From assembly GCA_002329445.1 (NCBI GenBank), contig DCTU01000095.1, forward strand, positions 1-9,701: a DNA stretch of 9,701 nt, read 5' to 3'. The notes beneath the pieces are model-generated. The model did no database searches. It saw only the letters and a list, made by a program, of their open reading frames with translations, and was not told the DNA's origin. Of the stretch, positions 6,507 to 9,701 are shown piece by piece. The DNA is from a bacterium UBP9_UBA1432. GTDB lineage: Bacteria; Vulcanimicrobiota; Xenobia; Xenobiales; Xenobiaceae. The first letter of the stretch is position 1; every line of letters starts with the position of its first letter. Position numbers and translations under genes: made by a program.

Positions 6507-7163
6507 CTACTCGACGCGGAGGCCCTTGAGGCACTTCAGGCGCGACTCGACCACCTTGGGGGTCATGTCGACGGCCCCGTAGGGGGACTTGACGAGCGCG
6601 ACCTCGGTGTATCCCACGGAGACCATGGCGATGCCTTCCGCGAAGAGATCGGCGATGTCCTGGGCCCGCGTGCCCTCAGCCAGGTATTGACCGACCAGGT
6701 CGGCCTTGGGCGAGGAGACCCGGAAGCGTTCCTTGGGAACGGCTTCCCCAGCGGTGGCCCCCCGGCGCTGGTCGATGATGGCCTGCTCCTCCTCGGTCAG
6801 GCGGGCCCGCCAGGGTCGCGCGGTGTCCTCCTCCTTGGTCGCAGACCTGGCGCGGCTTCGGAATTCCTCGGCCAGACCCGCGCCGGGACGGATGTCGGCG
6901 GTGAAGCCGGAGCGGTGCTCCATCCGATAGTGGATGGCCGAAGGCAGGGAAGGTCCGCTGGGCAAAGCCTCGACCCAGATCCGGGTTCCCCTCCAGACCC
7001 CGGTCACCGTGGCCTTCCCCAAGCCTCCGGTCAGTTCAAACCTCTGCAGATCCAGCCCATGCTCCAATTCACAGAGATTGGCCTTCTTCATCTGGGTGGA
7101 GTACCAGACGCTGACGCCGGCGACTGCAATCAACCCCGCCAGGATGATCAGGTGCATCTCCAC
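6507..7163 (-). CDS. Membrane-anchored protein of unknown function
   Basis: 218 residues, no family recognised. Residues 4-22 form one hydrophobic segment (HLIILAGLIAVAG core) followed by Lys26-Lys27. With no positive charge before the segment, the positive-inside rule suggests an anchor with the rest in the cytosol, not a cleaved signal peptide. Residues 35-85 look beta-rich with alternating hydrophobics. About 100-150 is charged and probably helical. The C-terminal part (150-218) looks like a small alpha/beta domain. No metal or catalytic motif was seen. The GTG at 7163 has AGGAGG (7171-7176) seven bases upstream, the best SD in the window; the ATG two codons later is too far from it. That SD overlaps the stop of the M42 peptidase gene, so the two are almost certainly co-translated. 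A role in anchoring or regulating the peptidase is only a guess from position. Confidence 0.8.
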   Translation of the reverse strand: MEMHLIILAGLIAVAGVSVWYSTQMKKANLCELEHGLDLQRFELTGGLGKATVTGVWRGTRIWVEALPSGPSLPSAIHYRMEHRSGFTADIRPGAGLAEEFRSRARSATKEEDTARPWRARLTEEEQAIIDQRRGATAGEAVPKERFRVSSPKADLVGQYLAEGTRAQDIADLFAEGIAMVSVGYTEVALVKSPYGAVDMTPKVVESRLKCLKGLRVE

Positions 7164-7170
7164 GATCGGG

Positions 7171-7176
7171 CCTCCT
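7171..7176 (-). promoter_or_regulatory. Shine-Dalgarno AGGAGG overlapping the upstream stop codon
   Basis: A full AGGAGG on the minus strand, seven bases before the GTG at 7163. Its first two bases lie within the TAG stop of the M42 peptidase gene (7175-7177). This fixes the start of the membrane-protein gene and implies translational coupling. Confidence 0.75.
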
Positions 7177-8239
7177 AGACTTCCAGGGTCCAGCAGTCGT
7201 CCGCCCTGCAGGACATGACGAAACCGGCCAGCAGGGTCGCGGCGTTCTCGAGATCGGACAGGGCCAGCATCTCACAAGGGCTGTGCATGTAGCGCAGTGG
7301 AATGCCGATCAACCCGGTGGCCACACCGGCACGAGACACCTGCAGGGCGCGAGCGTCGGTCCCCGTCATGCCGCCCGCCGTCTGGACCTGGAACGGGATT
7401 TCCCGCTCCCGGGCCACCTCCACCAGACGGCGGAAGACCCCAGGATGGATGTTCGGGCCCCGGACCAGGATCGGCCCTGCGCCCAGGGCGATCTCGCCCA
7501 CCTTGCGCTTGTCGACGTCGGGGTAGTCCGACGTGTGGCTGACGTCGATGGCGATCCCGATCACCGGGTCCACCCCGAAGGCCGCCGCCGTCGCTCCCCG
7601 GACGCCGATCTCCTCCTGGACCGCCGAGACTCCATAGACGGCAGCCGGGAACTGCTGACCGTGCAGCAGGCGCAAGGTCTCCGCCATCACGAAGAGGCCG
7701 GCCCGGTCGTCGAAGGTCTTGGCAAAGGCCATGCCGTTTCGGGCCGGGACGAAGCTGGCTTCCAGGGTGACCGGGTCGCCGATGGCCACCAGTTCCCGAG
7801 CCTCCGCGCCATCCCGGGCGCCGATGTCCACCCAGACCTTGTGGAACTCGGACTTCTTCTTGCGCTCCTCGTCATCCATCAGGTGGATGGCCTTCTTGCC
7901 GAAGACCCCGGGGATCGGGCCATGGGCGGTCTGGACCCGCACCCGCTGGGCGACCAGGATCTCGACATCCCATCCCCCGACCCGCTCGACGAAGAGGAAG
8001 CCTCGTTCATCGATGTGCTTGACTACGAATCCGATCTCATCGGGATGGGCATCCAGCAGGATGCGAGGCGAACCGCCGGGATTGCGGATGGCCATCAAGG
8101 AGCCCAGGCGATCGGTCTGGATCCCGTCCACCCAGGGCTCGACCTCACGCCGGAAGAGGTCCTGGATCCCCTCCTCGAATCCGGAGGTCCCGTGGGCCTC
8201 GACCATCTGTTTGAGGAACTGCAACCGCGCTTCTTCCAT
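7175..8239 (-). CDS. M42-family zinc metallo-aminopeptidase
   Basis: The family removes N-terminal residues from peptides, often as a large self-compartmentalised TET-type dodecamer in the cytosol, and uses two metal ions. The product has 354 residues, the usual size. The metal and catalytic set looks complete: His65 in DAHPDEIG with Asp67, Asp177 in TFDDRAG, the Glu209-Glu210 pair in QEEIG, Asp232 in IDVSHTSDYP and His319 in YMHSP. Residue preference (glutamyl, leucyl or other) cannot be read from this. Some relatives were once annotated as endoglucanase or deblocking aminopeptidase. The ATG at 8239 is chosen because GAGG lies five bases upstream; the frame stays open for 12 more codons, but these lie within the end of the upstream regulator gene. 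It starts 7 nt after that gene's stop and ends 11 nt before the membrane-protein gene, so the three probably form one operon. Confidence 0.93.
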   Translation of the reverse strand: MEEARLQFLKQMVEAHGTSGFEEGIQDLFRREVEPWVDGIQTDRLGSLMAIRNPGGSPRILLDAHPDEIGFVVKHIDERGFLFVERVGGWDVEILVAQRVRVQTAHGPIPGVFGKKAIHLMDDEERKKKSEFHKVWVDIGARDGAEARELVAIGDPVTLEASFVPARNGMAFAKTFDDRAGLFVMAETLRLLHGQQFPAAVYGVSAVQEEIGVRGATAAAFGVDPVIGIAIDVSHTSDYPDVDKRKVGEIALGAGPILVRGPNIHPGVFRRLVEVAREREIPFQVQTAGGMTGTDARALQVSRAGVATGLIGIPLRYMHSPCEMLALSDLENAATLLAGFVMSCRADDCWTLEV

Positions 8240-8246
8240 GACCACC

Positions 8247-9701
8247 TCAACCTTTGATTTCCAGGAACAGCTCACTCATCTCGGGCGAGGGCGAGATGTT
8301 CAGCTCATCCTTCATGACCTGGGCGCATTGCTGGTACTGCCGGGCTGCCAGTTCCGGGCGCCCCTGGGCGACGAAGGCTCGCATCAGGGCCAGGTGGGCC
8401 TCCTGGTGACAGGGGTCCACCTTCAGGATCCGCCCGGCGTAGTCGTTGGAGACCTCGAATCGCTCCTTCTCGAAGAAGTAGTCCATCAGGCTCTCCAGCA
8501 GATCCAGGTAGCGCATCTGCAGTTCATCGCGCTGGTAGATGGCCCAATCCCCGTAGTATCCCTCCATGAACTCCCCGGCGTACAGGCTCTCGGCCTTCTG
8601 GAAGGCAGCCACGGCCTCCTCCATCCGGTCTTCAGCCTGGCGCGTCGCCCCCAGCTCCGCCTGGCGCTCGAACTCGCTGACATCCAGGAAGAACGAGCGG
8701 TCCACGTTGAACCGGTAGAACCCCTTGCGGGCCAGAACCACCCGATCCGCCTCGCCCGGCACCACGGCTTCCAGCGCCTTGCGCATGTGGGACAAGGCGG
8801 CGTACAGGCTCTGGCGGGCCTTCTCGGGGGGGGTCTCGGGCCAGAAGATGTCCATCAGGCGCTCGTCCGGGACGTCACGCCCCGAGTGCAGGGCCAGATA
8901 GGCAAAGAGATACTTCGACTTCCTGGTCTTCCAATGCTTGTCTTCGACCTCGCGCCCTCCGGCGAAGACCCGGAACTTTCCGAAGGCATACAGCGAGAGG
9001 GGAGGCGCCTGGTTGCTGCCTTCCCGGGAGGCGAAAAGACCCATCACCCGCTCGCGCAGCGAGGCCTCGATATCGGCCAGGAAGGGAGAGACGGCCTCAA
9101 ACCCCAGCCCCTGGAGCACCTTGGCGGGAGCAGAGGTTTCGCCCAGGCGCGCCGCACAGCCCAGCAACAAAGGAATTGCCAGACTGCGCTCCTGGCGCAG
9201 GATCTGCTGACTCCCGTAGCGTTCGATCTCCGAGGCCGCCTGCGAGAGCAGGGCGTCGGCCTGATCCTCGCGGCCCGCTCCGGAAAGGACCCGAGCTTCA
9301 TAGAGCAGCGCCCGCCCGGTCTCGAGGTGGCTCTCCCAGGCCGAGAAGATGTCCCGGGCCCGGGCCAGGTCCTCCAAACCCGCGTCGAAATCGCCCTGGG
9401 CTCCGCCGACCAGGCCCCGCACGGCGAGAGCCCGGGCGCTCTGCAGGGGGCTGCCCCCGGCGGCGGCCTCGCATGCCCGCGAGGCTGAGGCTGCAGCCGG
9501 TTCCAGGCGGCCGCGATGGAACTCGGTCAGAGCCAGGCCAATCAGGGCCTCCGCCCGCAGGCTCCGCGCGGTCTCGGGCGCCGCGTGGAGGACCTCGGCG
9601 TAGGCCTGACCTGAGGTCTCGACGTCGCCGACGGCCAGATAGGAGCCAGCCAGGCCCAGCATCAGTTGAGCCTGACGCTCGCGCGAGAGGGTCTCTTCGT
9701 G
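8247..9701 (-). CDS. SARP-like transcriptional regulator, C-terminal winged helix plus BTAD (N terminus outside window)
   Basis: 484 residues are visible and the frame is open to the window edge, so the start is missing. The first about 230 visible residues are Ala/Leu/Arg-rich helical repeats of TPR type. Then, at about 8999-8705, comes an OmpR-like winged-helix domain beginning LSLYAFGKFRVFAGG, with the KTRKSKYLFAYLALH and RQSLYAALSHMRKALE helices typical of the SARP/BTAD class. The BTAD domain follows (about 8690-8250), ending with DELNISPSPEMSELF, a hallmark of this domain. Classical SARPs carry this module at the N terminus; here it is at the extreme C terminus behind a repeat body, like large MalT-like activators that often have an N-terminal NTPase. 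Whether an NTPase exists upstream cannot be seen. The TGA overlaps the SD of the M42 peptidase gene. Target promoters are unknown; control of the downstream genes is possible. Confidence 0.9.
   Translation of the reverse strand, partial: HEETLSRERQAQLMLGLAGSYLAVGDVETSGQAYAEVLHAAPETARSLRAEALIGLALTEFHRGRLEPAAASASRACEAAAGGSPLQSARALAVRGLVGGAQGDFDAGLEDLARARDIFSAWESHLETGRALLYEARVLSGAGREDQADALLSQAASEIERYGSQQILRQERSLAIPLLLGCAARLGETSAPAKVLQGLGFEAVSPFLADIEASLRERVMGLFASREGSNQAPPLSLYAFGKFRVFAGGREVEDKHWKTRKSKYLFAYLALHSGRDVPDERLMDIFWPETPPEKARQSLYAALSHMRKALEAVVPGEADRVVLARKGFYRFNVDRSFFLDVSEFERQAELGATRQAEDRMEEAVAAFQKAESLYAGEFMEGYYGDWAIYQRDELQMRYLDLLESLMDYFFEKERFEVSNDYAGRILKVDPCHQEAHLALMRAFVAQGRPELAARQYQQCAQVMKDELNISPSPEMSELFLEIKG

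Noticed and set aside
4875..7178. A 767-codon open frame on the plus strand
   Set aside because: It lies antisense to the kinase and the membrane-protein gene, both strongly supported by motifs. Its product is rich in Gly, Arg, Pro, Gln and His with no recognisable domain. Long antisense frames are expected in high-GC genes because stop codons are rare opposite GC-rich third positions.
7719..9488. A 589-codon open frame on the plus strand, and a 324-codon one at 7283-8257
   Set aside because: Both are antisense to the M42 peptidase and BTAD regulator genes, have no domains, and show the composition of a mirrored GC-rich gene.

Overview
High-GC bacterial DNA (clearly above 60% G+C by eye, not computed) holding nine protein genes, all on the minus strand. 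The organism cannot be assigned. Strong Shine-Dalgarno (SD) sequences, stop/start overlaps, GTG starts and a two-component hybrid kinase indicate a bacterium. I saw no rRNA, tRNA, CRISPR array, insertion sequence or phage gene.

In transcription order (from high to low coordinates): (1) a regulator with a helical-repeat body and a C-terminal winged-helix plus BTAD module, cut by the window edge; 7 nt later an M42-family metallo-aminopeptidase; 11 nt later a small membrane-anchored protein of unknown function. (2) After a 99-nt gap, a soluble PAS / histidine kinase / receiver hybrid kinase, overlapping by 59 nt a TPR-like helical-repeat protein. (3) After a second 99-nt gap containing a large hairpin, a J-domain protein with C-terminal TPR-like repeats, a PIG-L/LmbE-type deacetylase, a glucosamine-6-phosphate deaminase (NagB) and a phosphohexomutase of the GlmM/phosphomannomutase superfamily that runs off the window start.

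The clearest functional theme is the last three genes: an enzyme class that typically removes N-acetyl groups from GlcNAc-type sugars, the enzyme that turns GlcN-6-P into fructose-6-P, and a mutase that can interconvert GlcN-6-P and GlcN-1-P. They suggest an amino-sugar salvage or turnover cassette, possibly feeding glycolysis or envelope synthesis. The J-domain/TPR protein, the kinase/TPR pair and the BTAD regulator suggest protein-protein scaffolding and signalling, but nothing in the sequence ties them directly to the sugar enzymes. The three units are inferred from spacing only; no promoter was convincing.

Every gene-sized stretch is accounted for by the minus-strand genes. The long open frames on the plus strand are antisense shadows. 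No complete novel defence or mobile system was recognised. The least explained items are the 218-residue membrane-anchored protein, the TPR partner of the kinase, and the hairpin upstream of the J-domain gene.
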